DNA of 64,000 nucleotides from Flaveria trinervia (lineage: Eukaryota; Streptophyta; Magnoliopsida; Asterales; Asteraceae), in assembly GCA_025506515.1 (NCBI GenBank), contig CM046447.1:92276032-92340031 (forward strand). The letters are read 5' to 3'. Positions 1 through 11,074 of this stretch are shown here, in pieces. The notes under the pieces are model-generated. The model ran no database searches. It was not told the origin of the DNA and saw only the letters and a program-made list of their open reading frames with translations. A program made the translations under genes and the position numbers. Position 1 is the first letter of the stretch. The number at the start of each line of letters is the position of its first letter.

Positions 1-1390
1 GCAGGAGTTGATAAGGAACATATTGCAGTATGTCCAAATCAAATATCTCCATGGGCTTTGTGGAATCTTGTCCTTTGGAGATTCATTAAACTTAACATGT
101 AGAGTCTCTTCAACCATCTTTGTTTACAGTTGAAGACTCTGTATGCTTTGCAAGTTGATGAATAACCAACAAAGTACCCTGCATCCACCTTAGGATCAAA
201 TTTTTGGAGTTGATCCCGTGTGTTGAGAATGAAACAAGGACACCCAAAGCTCTGAAGAATGAAATTAGAGGGGCCAAATGATGAAGAACTTCATATGGGG
301 TCTTCATCAACCTCTGATTTACTAGAACTATCTTTATACAAGCAAGCTGTATTGACAGCTTCAGCCCAAAAAGTCATTGGCAATCCAGAATCAACCAACA
401 TGGACCTTGCAGCTTCAATAAGGGTCCTGTTCTTTCTCTCCACTACTCCATTTTGTTCAGGAGTTCTTGGGATGCTATACTGCCTCTTGATTCCCTTTGA
501 CAAGTAAAACTCATCAAGAGTGTGGTTTCTGAATTCAGTACCATTGTCACTCCTCACACTTAACTGGCAGGGAATACTGCTTCTCAACGTGTAACACAAA
601 GTTCATAATGGACTGAGCAGCCTCATCCTTTGAATGCAAGAAGAAAGTCCATACAAATCTGGAGTAATCATCCACAATTACCAGACAGTATTTCTTCTTA
701 GCCATACTCATCACTCTCGCACAGGACCAAAGAGATCCATGTGAAAAAGCTGTAAGCAGGCAGTGGACTTAGGTTCTTCTATGGAGGGAAATGAAGCTTT
801 ATGTTGTTTTCCTTTTAAACAAGCAGTGCAGTTATCTTCACATTGAGCTCCTTCATAGGCAGTCCCCTTACTAAACCATGGTTTATCAGCTGATTTATGT
901 TTTTGAGAGATAACATGACCCAACTTCTATGCCATAGAGTAGATTCTTGAGGGAAGCCTTGGAAAATAGGCAAGGATGGCCTTTGAGATCTATTTTCTTG
1001 GAAAGATCTAAGGCATACACTTTCCTGTCCTGTTGGCCTTAGGAGAGTGTGTTCATCCAACACCTTATCAATCAAACTTAGAACTTTGGATGACAGAATC
1101 CGACAGTTCTGACTTGTGAAAAGAGCAACATGGCCTTTGTCACACATTTGACTGACACTCAAGAGGTTGTACTTGAGATTTTCCACATGGTTAACATCAT
1201 CAAACTTTATTTCCCCATTGGAAACAAAGCCTTTGCCGATGATGTAACCCTTTGCATCATTGCCAAATGACACAAAACCCTTCCTTCCTTGAGAGTAGTC
1301 ATTAAGAAGTGATCTGTTTCCTGTCATATGCATGGATCCTCCACTGTCTACATACCAGATGCCTCTGAGGCATGTTGAAGAACCCTGCAA
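1..1390 (-). pseudogene. Element 1 pol fragment: protease, GAG-pre-integrase, integrase core
   Basis: The protease has the aspartic motif WYVDSGGSMHMTG (about 1360-1320). It is followed by a GAG-pre-integrase segment with the zinc-binding pair in CTACLKGKQHK and the first integrase acidic site in HMDLFGPV (about 740-725). The core continues near 590-420 with SVRSDNGTEF and TPEQNGVVERKN, giving the D..D..E triad. Past 310 a changed frame encodes the usual KTPYE and ALG segment after the core. At least three frame changes separate these blocks, so no single protein can be made. Function by family: polyprotein maturation and cDNA integration. Confidence 0.85.
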
Positions 1391-1814
1391 AACACAACAA
1401 ATTAGTTAGATTCTGAGACCCAAACCTTTTTGGTTTGGGCCTGTTCACATCAACCTATGGTAAACCTAACAGTGTTTGTTGGAAACAACAGCCTGTGAGG
1501 AAGAAGATGGTGAAGAAGAGGAATCATTTGGCTTGTACCTCCTTTTCTGTGGTTTCAACATAGGAACATCTAGTTGGTTAACTCTTCCCAATAGATGTTG
1601 AACCATCATAACCAGCTGTGTCTGATTTTGTGTGATAAAGCTTTCAGCTCTTCAGACACATTGGCATTGGAGTTTGATAAGTTCCTATGTTGCACCTTCT
1701 TCTTTTGAGCAATCTCAGCTGTTACCTGTTTAACCCTTCCTTTTTGGATTCTTTTGGACTTAAGGGTTACAGGATTTGATGTTGCTGGTACAAATGTGGC
1801 TTTAAACTCAGTTT

Positions 1815-4241
1815 TCATTTTAACCATTTTCTCTTTATTTCCTCTTTATCTTTGAGTTTGGATCCTCTTTTGTACCAACAATCATCTGTAAGATGATTGA
1901 ACAAACCACATACTTCACATGGTTTCTTCTTCATCTTATGTTGATCATCAACTAAAGAGAATGAAACTACTGAAGACTTGCTCTTCAGTACTTTGGAAGC
2001 ATTATTTGCTTTCTTGAAGCTCTCTTTAGTAGTCTTCAAACTCTTTCTACTGATAGTTTTCTTCTCTTCAGTGCTGACAGTAGTTGGAGTTTGAACTTCA
2101 GGTGTTAAATCTTGCTCTCCAGTCCTTTCAAGACTTCCAAAAATAACTTCTGAGTTGATCAACTCTTTGATCATGTGAGTGTCAGCAGTGGAACCATCAA
2201 CATCAGCTGATAGGTTCTGAGAGGGCTTAGTGCTGACTTCAACTTTTGATGATGCTCTATTAAAAAGTGAATCACATGATGAGGTGGATTGGTTATTGCT
2301 TTCTCCATCAGATTTCACTTCTGCTCTTGAAGCAAAATCTATAGGAGGAGTAGTGTGATTATAACCAATGCCAAACTTCACATTGGAAGTTGATTGCTTA
2401 CTAAGAAGCATTTCAAAACCTTTGCATGATTGTACCCATCGATCACACTCTACCTGGGTGACTGCAAGGGTTTCTTTGAGACTTCTTGGTCTTCCAGAAT
2501 AACCTCTAGCTTGGCCTTTTCATCATTTAATTGGCATTTAAGCTTATAAATCTCATCATTTTTACTATAAGAGCAGACTCATACTTATCTTTCTTATGGA
2601 AATGGTTTTCTCAAACTCAAGTTTTTGATTTATTAATGCTACATTTGCCTCTCTAATAGAGACAAAGGTAGCTATGCATGATTCAGAACATAACTTGGCT
2701 TTAGCCTCTGAAGATACCTGAGTTACCTGTGAAGATGATGCATTTGAGCAGGAACCCTCAGTAGACTCCAGGGCCATGAGAGCCAGATTTCCAAAAGGAC
2801 TGTCACCACCATGTTGACCAGCACCTGTGAACAGTTGTTCATGACCAGACATGTCATCTGGTAAACTGCTCCAGTCAAAACTCCATGGTGAAGAAGCTGT
2901 GTTGTTGAGGTTGAGGAGGTTGATGAGATTGAGATGGTTGAGGTTCTGGTAGTGCATGAGGTTGTGGTACTATAGGAGCTTGAACTTGATTTGACTGTGG
3001 CATGTAATAACAAGTGTAAGGATATGGCATTTGACCCTGAGGAACAAAATATGCAGGAGATTGTGGTTGAGAATGATGACTAGAATTGACAGGATGTTGC
3101 CCTCTGTGTTGTTGACTATTGCCAGGGAAAGTCACAAAAGGTGCAGAGGAATTAGATCCAGATGATCTACATTCTCTAGCAAAGTGTCCAAGCCTGTGGC
3201 ATTTGTGACACCTCAACTTACTCTTGTCAAAACCAACTTTGGTTTTGCCAGAGAGTCCTGGGAACTTTCTTCCAGTTCTTTTGTAGAACTTTTGAGATCT
3301 GATATTTATCAAGGCCATTTGGCTCAAAATATCCATCTCTTCTAAGTCATCATCAGCAATCCCCTTGAGATCATCCATGATGAAGCATAGATTGTCATTA
3401 TTACACCCAGTAAACTGACTATCAACACTCACAAATGCAGAATCAAAAGTGTTTGAGGAGAAATCAATATGCTCATCATACTGGCATTCAAATGAAGCAT
3501 ATTCTGACTCATGACCAACCAAGGCAGTGTTGCCTGGTACAAAGTCTTCAGTGAGCTTACCAGATGAAGACAGTTTTCGTTTCTGTTCTATCTCTCTTTC
3601 AAATGTGAGCAATTTCCCATGGAGTTGGGTGAGAGATAGTTGTCCAAATTTGCACTGGAGCGTAGGACAATAGTATGTGTGTCCCATCTCTCAGGCAGTG
3701 ATCCGAGAAATCTGTTATTTAACTGGATATTGGTGTACTCATGTTTGACCATTTTTAATTCAGAGATCAAACAAGAGAACCGCTCAAACTATTGAGTCAG
3801 TGTCTCACCCTTCCTATGAGAGAATGTCTCATATGTTGGGCAAGGATTTCTCTATTATTTTCCAAGACCTCATCTGTTCCTCCAAATTGTTCTTTCAAGG
3901 CATTCCAGAGGTCATGGGGGTAGTTTCATAATGCATTAGCCCAGAATAGATTTCATTGGGCAGTGCCATGGCCAGAATTCCATGGGCTTTTGCATCAATC
4001 TCAAACAATTTCTTATCCTCATCTGAGTATTTCTCCCTCTCTTCGGAACCATTTGATTGGTTTCCGGGTTATTCACCATAGGCTTGTGTGGACCATGTAC
4101 CACTGATGTCCAACAACCTGAGCTGTTAACAAACAGGTGATGGAGCATTCGTCGTTGCCATATGTTATACTCACTCCTAACCAGCATTGGAGGCTTGGTT
4201 GAGGAACCAGTATTGTGAGGATCATTGGAAGGAGTAGTCAT
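1815..4241 (-). pseudogene. Element 1 gag with two CCHC zinc knuckles (frameshifted)
   Basis: Gag would form the cytoplasmic particle around element RNA. It starts at the ATG at 4241 (MTTPSNDPHN), whose early region has the EYNIWQRRM segment typical of copia Gag. A classical zinc knuckle CHKCHRLGHFAREC lies at 3210-3169, with exact C-x2-C-x4-H-x4-C spacing. A Gln/Pro/Ser/His-rich stretch follows (about 3150-2880). Further downstream a second motif of identical spacing, CEVCGLFNHLTDDC, lies at 1919-1878. The reading frame breaks several times (near 3930, 3590 and 2880 among others). The second knuckle recurs in degraded form in elements 2 and 4, so it belongs to this lineage. Confidence 0.8.
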
Positions 4242-4459
4242 TTTAGGTCCAAATACAATTTAATTCAAGCTTTTTAAAAAATTTTACGTAGACCACAACA
4301 GACTCAATAAAAACCAGGAATAAATCTCAGGATGAATGACCAAAAACATAGAAAATCAATCTCTATAACCGTTTCTTGCAAAAAAATGCTAATTCAATCA
4401 AACTTGGATCTTGAATAGCAGTTTCAATGATCAATTATTAGATCGATCAATGATTAACG

Positions 4460-4471
4460 GCTCTGATACCA
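4460..4471 (-). other. Primer-binding site (initiator Met tRNA), element 1
   Basis: On the minus strand this reads TGGTATCAGAGC, the usual copia primer-binding site complementary to the 3' end of plant initiator-Met tRNA. It sits two bases inside the LTR end (CTGACA at 4479-4474). Confidence 0.93.
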
Positions 4472-4686
4472 TTTGTCAGGATCAGTGATCACAAGTTTGA
4501 TGTATTAGAGTGTAACGCAGCGGAATAAGATCAAGAATTAGACAAATTGTAGCAAGAATTTGATATTCGTATGCATTAAGAACAAATACGGTTATAACAA
4601 GAGAATATGTTTCTGTGACAAGGAATGTTTCAATTATAACAAATATTTCTGCTCAATTATTCACAGATTACAATAGGTTGACACTC

Positions 4687-4695
4687 CTTATATAG
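4687..4695 (-). promoter_or_regulatory. TATA box of element 1 LTR
   Basis: Minus-strand CTATATAAG about 200 bases before the LTR 3' end, downstream of the repeat-rich U3. Transcription would start near 4660. Confidence 0.65.
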
Positions 4696-5057
4696 AGTGC
4701 AATCACCGCTGTTATCACGGGATAGTGACAACTGGCAGATCTATTACAAAATAACTAACTCTTAACAAACTACTGAAATGTTCACAACTACTGAGAACAT
4801 ATCAGAGTGCTAAGTACAAAATATAAAACTACTGATAAGAAACTACTGAAACTACAACGACTGAAGAACAAGCTCTTTAGTCGTTTTACAAAACTACTGA
4901 AAACATAAAACTACTGATGAGCACAACTACTGAAGTAGTACTCTTCAGCTGTTGTGACAAACTACTGAAAAGGAAAAACATAAAACTACCGAAAGTAAAC
5001 CGTCACAACTACTGAAGAAGACCTCTTCAGCTGTTGTGACAACGTCTGATACTTGGT

Positions 5058-5405
5058 CTTCAGCACTTGTGTCTTCAGACTTTGTCTTCAGCACTTGTGT
5101 TCAGACTTTGTCTTCAGCACTTGTGTCTTCAGACTTTGTCTTCAGCACTTGTGTTCAGACTTTGTCTTCAGCACTTGTGTCTTCAGACTTTGTCTTCAGC
5201 ACTTGTGTCTTCAGACTTGTCTTCAGCACTTGTGTTCAGACTTTGTCTTCAGCACTTGTGTCTTCAGACTTTGTCTTCAGCACTTGTGTTCAGACTTTGT
5301 CTTCAGCACTTGTGTCTTCAGACTTGTTTCAGCACTTGTCTTCAGACTTTGTCTTCAGCACTTGTGTCTTCAGACTTTGTCTTCAGTATTGTCTTCAGAC
5401 TTTGT
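5058..5405. repeat. 13-unit minisatellite in LTR U3, alternating 28 and 26 bp
   Basis: Tandem units with the core CTTCAGCACTTGTGT followed by (CT)TCAGACTTTGT. Unit lengths in order, counted by hand: 28, 26, 28, 26, 28, 27, 26, 28, 26, 27, 25, 28, 25. The difference is presence or absence of one CT, so the larger unit is a 54-bp dimer. All three plus-strand frames are open through the array simply because the unit lacks stop codons; it is not a gene. Its position upstream of the TATA box is where plant copia elements such as Tnt1 carry tandem regulatory boxes. Confidence 0.95.
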
Positions 5406-5508
5406 AATCAGTTGTTGTCTTCAGCTGTGTGGACTTCAGTGGTTTTTGTGACGTCTGTGGGACTTAAAGGTTTTTCTGATCTGGCTCATTGGTTCTTTTG
5501 GTCTAACA

Positions 5509-6270
5509 GTCTTAAACCTTACATGACATATACGTTTATGCCAAGTGTTGACTTATCACTATCAGCTTTGGAAAGAAAGCATGATACTTCACCCATTGGG
5601 GAAGCATTGTTCATATTCAGCTTGTACATATCCCCTTTTCTGGGAGATCTAAGAAGCAATAATTCTGGAGAAATTGTCATCCCAGGTTTGAGGATAATGC
5701 ACTCACGTTCTTGAAAAGCATTTGATGCTTTTGATCACAAAATGAGAAACACTTAACAGATTGTGTTCAAGCTATTTGACAAAATTTACTTCGTCAACCT
5801 TTAACTTTCCATTAGATATACTTCCTCTGCCAGAAATATATCATTCGGCCTCACCTCCAAACTAGACAAGACCTCCATCATAATATTGAAATTGTTGAAG
5901 GAGAGATCTGTTCCCTGTCATGTGCTTGGAGCATCCACTATCCACAATCTAGACATTGTTATTCTTGTCATATAGATGTCCCTGCGCACAAGATGAGATA
6001 ATTAGTTTTGATTGGAGACCCAAGCCTTGTTGGTCTTGGTTCTTCTAATGATAGTGACATAATTGAACCAAAGGTTAAGCATGGGGGTTCAATGGATGTC
6101 TTTGAAGAAGAGGTTTGGGCTGCAACATCCTTCTTGATCTTCCAATCCATCTTTTGGTTGATCATTGAGGATGAGCTTTTTGAGGCTTGCACAGAATAGC
6201 ATTCTTTTGAAGTTTCTTTCTTTTTGGAAGAATCCTTCACCACCTTTTCTTCCAAAGCAGTCTTCTTCTG
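5509..6270 (-). pseudogene. Element 2 protease and GAG-pre-integrase remnant
   Basis: Minus-strand reading frames match the start of element 3 Pol: a protease block with SGCSKHMTG-like residues (about 5950-5915), the LLRSPRKG-like block near 5660, and FLSK/DS segments before the histidine-cysteine region, where the sequence is cut at 5509. The codons around the protease active site read CTAGATTGTGG on the complementary strand, so a stop is present in the conserved V-W-I-V-D segment. This fragment cannot encode an active protease. Confidence 0.7.
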
Positions 6271-6399
6271 GGGTGGTTTCAAGGTGTCCTTTTGTTTTTT
6301 ACATTTTTAATAGCTTTAGCTTCGAAGCCATTTTCCCTTTGGAAGAAGGATTTTCTTCTGAAAGCAACCTTGCTTCAGAAACTAGCCTTCCCATTTTCA

Positions 6400-8688
6400 T
6401 CACTTGGACCATTTGGTAGGGTCCAAATAAGAAACCTTCCTGACTCCTTCGTTCTTAACATTATTTGCATAATGTGTGCTAGCAGGATTGTAGTAAAAAT
6501 CTTTAGCCATGTGGTTTTGCATACCACACATTATGCGTGCAATGTTAGTCTTCTGGGAGCTTGAGGATTCCTGTTTCTTGTTCCTTTTCTCTGTATCAGC
6601 AACCTTTCTCTTCAACTTCTGATCCTTTGGTAGGACAGGAGTGTTGGTACTACACTCCCTTCCTGGGTCAGAGTTACCTACCACTTGGAATCCAGCTAAG
6701 ATGAATACACCCTTCTGTTTTGGGTCAATCATTAGCTTGGACTCGGCTAATTTCTTGGTAGTTCTTCTTGCAGCTTTAGCTCTGCTTCTTCTGGCTTTGG
6801 TGGTTAGGATTTGATCTTCACTAGAAGAGGTGGGTTGATTTACCTGTTCCTTCCCTGTGTTGGCCTCTATTATTGCATCTTTCTTCAACTCATGTGAAGA
6901 TTGGTCAGCAGATAGGACCTCTTGCTCTTTAGTACCACATCTAAGTTATCTTATGGACTCATAAGAATGTGGTGGAGCAATTTTATGGTCCTCAACCCTT
7001 CTTTGTTTTGATAACAAATTTTGGAGTGGAAGGATGATGCAATAATAGCTTGGAAGTTCTACTCAGAAATAACATACTTCCTGGCTTGAGCCTCAGCAGT
7101 GACAAGCTGGGCTTGAGTCTCAGACAATTTGGATATTAAATCCTTTATTTGAGTCTTGTAATTTGTGTGTTCATGTTTTAATAGGGAAACCGTTTTCTCT
7201 AACTCTTCAATTTTCTTTTGGTAGTTAGATTCAGCCCTTTTAAAATCAAACTTCAAAACATTTAAAGACTCAATATTAGATTTAATTTCGATATTGTAGT
7301 CCTGATACAGTTTAACCTTAGCAGTACATGCAAGAGTACAGAGATGTTCATATACCTTACTGTCATCTGTCCCTGCCATGAGTGCTTAAGAAGGAGTCAC
7401 ATCATGTACCATAAAGCTCCAGTCAACTTCTTGAGCCATTGCAGCTATCTCAGACGACTTTCCAGTGGGCTTTGATGTAGAGGGATGTGTGGAGGCCTGT
7501 GGGGTTCCCGGATTTGATTTGGGAGCCTTGCATTCCCTTGCAAAGTGACCAAGCTGGTTACAATTGTACCATTTGGCCTTGGTTTTGTCAAACCCAAATT
7601 TGTTGTTTGTTGGGTTCTAGGGAAATTTCCCTCCGGTTCTCTTGAAGAACTTCTTTGCTCTATAGGTTAAAAGAGCCATTTATTGGACAATGTCCACTTA
7701 CTCCACATCATCTGGACTGAAGCACTCCAGATCATCAAAGCAGTACTCAAAATCACTATAGTGTCCACTTCCTGAGACAAAGGCACAGTTGTCCTGGAAG
7801 GACTATGCTGAGTCTGTTGAGACCTTGAAGTCTTAGGAAATATGATGTATGGTCCAGATGAGCAGGATGGATACTGGGTGTAAGTCAGGTACTTCTAAGG
7901 TTGTGTGGGTCTTGAGCCTTCAGCAACCATTAAGATGTTGCTAGCAGGAAGACTCAGGGGTCTGCTTGTCTGATGGCCCTTCTTGCTCTCCATCTTTAAA
8001 AGGTATCCATCAAGGATGCCATAAAGTTCAGTCATAGTGAGAGTGTTCAAATTCTCTGTTCTCTTGATAGAGACATAGTTGAACGTCCACTCATTACGAA
8101 GAGCACTTATGAACTTTCTTGTGAGGTCTCTAAGTTCAGGAGTAATCTTCACATACTGAAGGGAGGAAATAAGATCCACATACCTGAAATATTGCTCACT
8201 GAGAGTCTCTCCAGCAATATAGGTGAAGTTCTCAAACTGCTGCTTTAGTGAGTCCTTCTTGGAGTCATTTGAGCTAGAGTACATTTGAGCAAGTGCATCA
8301 AATAGTTCTTTAGCTGACTTGCAATGCTCAAACCCCACCATGATGGAGTTGGGTATTGCAGTCATAAGAATAGTCATTGCATTGTTGTTAAAGTCCATCT
8401 TCTTCCGGTCCTCATCAGAATAGTCTTCAACAGCTTTTTTTTATCATGGCACCATTTCCACCAGGTGCTGCCACCTTGGGTTTATACGGGCCATTGACAA
8501 TAGAATACCACATTTTGCTGTCTTGATACCTGATGAAGCCTTCCATGCGTCTGCTCCATGACCTGAAGTTTTCAGGAGTAAGGATGGGAGCTTTAATCAT
8601 AGTTCCCATCTCTACTTCAGACTTCAGGAGTAATGATGGGAGCTTTAGTCATAGTTCCCATCTCTATTTCAGACTTTTTGAGGGCCAT
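6400..8688 (-). pseudogene. Element 2 gag with coiled coil (frameshifted)
   Basis: The gag leader ATG is at 8688. A 52-bp tandem duplication (8571-8674) then throws the first copy out of frame with the rest. The UBN2-type Gag core is readable at 8398-7895, including KDSLKQQFENFTY and LSEQYFRYVDLISSL. The zinc knuckle near 7570-7530 reads WYNCNQLGHFAREC: the first cysteine has become tryptophan. A strong coiled coil follows at 7379-7059 with heptads around EELEKTVSLLKHEH. Then comes a Lys/Arg/Ser-rich linker (6888-6400) with a degraded second knuckle (CGMQNHMAKDFYYNP). By family, Gag packages element RNA; this copy is dead. Confidence 0.8.
8571..8674. repeat. 52-bp tandem duplication at the gag start of element 2
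   Basis: Units 8571-8622 and 8623-8674 differ at only a few positions (for example AAGGATGGG versus AATGATGGG). Because 52 is not a multiple of three the duplication shifts the Gag frame and leaves an early stop behind the leader ATG. Confidence 0.93.
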
Positions 8689-8764
8689 TTTTGAGTGAGT
8701 TGTAAGGAGGAGTGAAAAACAGGTTGATTTGGATGGCAAGATCTCACAATTAAGAGCCTAAATA

Positions 8765-8776
8765 GCTCTAATACCA
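8765..8776 (-). other. Primer-binding site of element 2 (one mismatch)
   Basis: Minus strand reads TGGTATTAGAGC, one C-to-T change from the initiator-Met tRNA complement, two bases inside the LTR end. Confidence 0.85.
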
Positions 8777-8778
8777 AT

Positions 8779-9610
8779 TGCAGGATCGGGTTTTGTCACT
8801 AAACACTTGGTTTTTCTCTCAAACTCACTTAAACTACACTCGGATGAATCAGAGTCTCTAAGAGTTGATAATAATATAATAAGTAACAGTGAACACAGAA
8901 ATATAATTTTCAAGGTACTTGCATATATTGCTTCTCAACTCAAAGTATTACAAGACTCTTACAAGCATCATTTTATGAGTTACATTGAGAAACTATATAT
9001 AACACTACCTACAGCCGGATATACTTTGATACCAGCTGGAATCCTCTAACTAAAGCAAATACTACAAAGCTATAGTTTAAAGTATCTTAGATAAAGTCTT
9101 ATCTAAGATATGGTAGTCAGGACATGTCCCTGACTTACCTTTTATCACAAACTAAAGTTGGTAACTTGTATTAATATAAAGGTGAATAGTGGAATAAAGT
9201 GTGGTCAACTACATGGCCATTTGGGAAAACACCATGCGGTATCAAAGGTCTACTGCGGAGTGTCAGATACCATACTTATGTCCACTGGTGCATAGAAGTG
9301 TCTTCCGAAGGTTAAATGGTTTTGGAAGAACAAGTACTTCTGAAGCCACTTGTACTTCGGAAGAGGATACTTCTTCCAAGTCTTGAGGACTTCTTATTTT
9401 CTTCATACTTCAGAAGTTGTCTTCTGATCTTTTCTTCTTAGACTTGATCTTCGGAAGTAAGTACTTTGACTTTGGAAGTAGAGTTTGTCTTCGGAAGAAC
9501 TCTACTTCCTTCGAAAGTTCCACACTTGGCTTCGTAAGCCTTTGTAAGTAGTACCAAAATTTGTCTAAGTGATTTGGTTTGGTTACACCAGCCTTCTTCT
9601 TGATCCAACA
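8779..9610 (-). repeat. 5' LTR of element 2 (832 bp)
   Basis: In minus orientation it runs TGTTGGATC (9610) to CGATCCTGCA (8779); the ends form the inverted pair TG(T/C)(T/A)GGATC. A TATA box (TATATATAA on plus, 8994-9002) lies about 220 bases from the 3' end. Just upstream of it is a block containing CCGGCTGTAG (reverse of 9010-9020) that is shared with the LTR of element 4. U3 carries several copies of the CTTCGGAAG motif between 9300 and 9520. Confidence 0.85.
8994..9002 (-). promoter_or_regulatory. TATA box of element 2 LTR
   Basis: Minus strand TTATATATA directly downstream of the LTR block shared with element 4. Confidence 0.6.
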
Positions 9611-9874
9611 CAATATATATATATATATATTTGAATAAGTTAATTAAAGGCGGGACCCACCCACCACCTCATATTTAACCCTCACCCGCTTTCAACCATA
9701 TTATTCATCCACCACCTATTGCTATTGCCACCACCTACCGCCACCATCAAACTACCATCGGACAGAAAACCACCACCTCCCATGGCAACAAAATTTGAAA
9801 ACCACCTTTTGTCCTTCCAATCCACTCGTATGAAGACAAACCACCGTCGCTACTACTTGAATTTAAACAATCAT

Positions 9875-11069
9875 TGTCACACCCCAACCTTGACGGCGGA
9901 ATCATCGAGATGTGATGGTTAAGATTGTTCACAGCCACATAACGCTATATTTAAATGTAAATATTAAAATTATAAGTTTCAAAAGGCGTTACAAACATAA
10001 GTCTCAAATATGAAATAAGTTCAAACATAACATAACAAAACATAATTCTTTTATTCCATTAACTAGGTCCAAATCCTAGATTATTGCAAGCTTCAAAAGA
10101 TCACTTTAAACTTGGGCATGACCTGAAACATGATAAAAATAAAAGGTCAACTAAATATAGTTGGTGAGTTTTCAAGTTTTTCATACATAATATGATAAGG
10201 TTACAAGTGGCAATTCATGTCATAGGTTATAAATTAGCAAGGTTATAGAACACATATCGTTACAACCAAACCTCGACTTGATTACAAGTATATATGATTG
10301 GCAAAGTGTATTTGGTTCCCATGATGAACAAGTATACGTCATCAGGAGCCGGCAATACCTCGGCTTTAGCACAAAATAGGCTTGTCAGGCCTAAAGATCT
10401 AAGACGTCGCCAGGCTAGCAATAGTTAATGATTGTAAACAAACTATGTATCTCATATAATCATTTACAACACACAAATAACCATGAAAAAATATAAAGGT
10501 GAATTGCAAATGTTTTACAAGTTTCAAACGTTTATAAGTGTATGATATATAAGTATCATGTTTCACCCCAAAATAGTGTGAAAAATATAAAAAAAGGCAA
10601 GGAAACTCACATGGAAATAGTATATTATGGATATAATAATAAGAATGATATAGGTCGTTCCAAGATGAATCATCACGAGGCATCTAAATATATATATTTA
10701 CAAAATTTAAATTTAATAACAAGTTTTAATGAATTAACGAGGAATAGAGTTCAACTTGGGTATTTGGGCATTTTTAAAAGTACTTTAAATACAAAAATAT
10801 ATTATTTATATGTTGAAATATAGAGAAAGTGAAATTGAATCGTTTATAATAATTAATAAAATTTAAATATAATATTTGAGTAATTATTTGAAATAATTAT
10901 GATTTAAACAATATTATGATCATTCTTATAGTTAACATATTAACTTTCAAATTAAATATCTAAGGGAAACAAACATGAATAACCCTCATAGTTACATTAA
11001 TGACAACAATGGCCTTTATAAGATTATAACAAAGCTAACTTTTAATAACCAAAATTACAAGATGTTACA
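9875..11069 (+). mobile_element. Solo LTR, TGTCACACC family (1,195 bp, TSD ATCAT)
   Basis: Begins TGTCACACCCCAACC and ends AAGATGTTACA, with perfect 5-bp duplications ATCAT at 9870-9874 and 11070-11074. No internal retroviral coding is present, so it is a solo LTR left by recombination. It shares long stretches with the second copy at 15905, including GACGTCGCCAGGCTA (10403 region), TTTCACCC and ACTCACATGGAA. Such LTRs usually belong to Ty3-gypsy elements in Asteraceae (recalled, not checked). Open frames within it are short and not convincing. Confidence 0.88.
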
Positions 11070-11074
11070 ATCAT

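Larger units (their letters stand above)
1..5508 (-). mobile_element. Ty1-copia element 1 (5' LTR, gag, start of pol; rest off the window)
   Basis: A minus-strand LTR retrotransposon. Reading from high to low coordinates it shows a 5' LTR (5508-4474), a primer-binding site complementary to initiator-Met tRNA (4471-4460), gag starting at 4241, then protease, GAG-pre-integrase and the integrase core down to base 1. The order protease-integrase places it in Ty1-copia. Reverse transcriptase, RNase H and the 3' LTR must lie left of the window. Coding is broken by several frameshifts, so this copy is not autonomous. Its outer LTR end (5508) abuts the middle of element 2 pol, so it most likely inserted into element 2; the matching TSD copy would be off the window. 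Confidence 0.9.
4474..5508 (-). repeat. 5' LTR of element 1 (1,035 bp)
   Basis: In minus orientation the LTR starts TGTTAGACC at 5508 and ends CCTGACA at 4474, next to the primer-binding site. The termini form a short imperfect inverted repeat (TGTTAG/CTGACA). A TATA box at 4695-4687 divides a long U3 (about 800 bp) from a short R-U5. U3 is dominated by repeats: a 13-unit CTTCAG minisatellite, and nearer the TATA box many scattered copies of AACTACTGA (plus strand, about 4770-5020). The outer end is set by where homology to element 2 resumes at about 5509. Confidence 0.85.
5509..9610 (-). mobile_element. Ty1-copia element 2, truncated in GAG-pre-integrase
   Basis: A minus-strand copia element with a 5' LTR (9610-8779), primer-binding site, gag and the protease/pre-integrase region, stopping abruptly at 5509 where the LTR of element 1 begins. 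The region 5509-6270 aligns by eye, reverse-complemented, with element 3 at about 55580-56290, so the two are one subfamily. The remainder of pol is expected beyond the left window edge if element 1 is a clean insertion. Gag and pol are frameshifted throughout. Confidence 0.88.

Noticed and set aside
5058..5405. CRISPR-like array
   Set aside because: Units are contiguous with no unique spacers, and this is a plant nuclear sequence.
5036..5714. Three overlapping plus-strand open frames of 123-215 codons
   Set aside because: They are the three frames of the CTTCAG minisatellite and extend into reversed element 2; the products are repetitive Ser/Leu/Cys/Val strings with no family resemblance.
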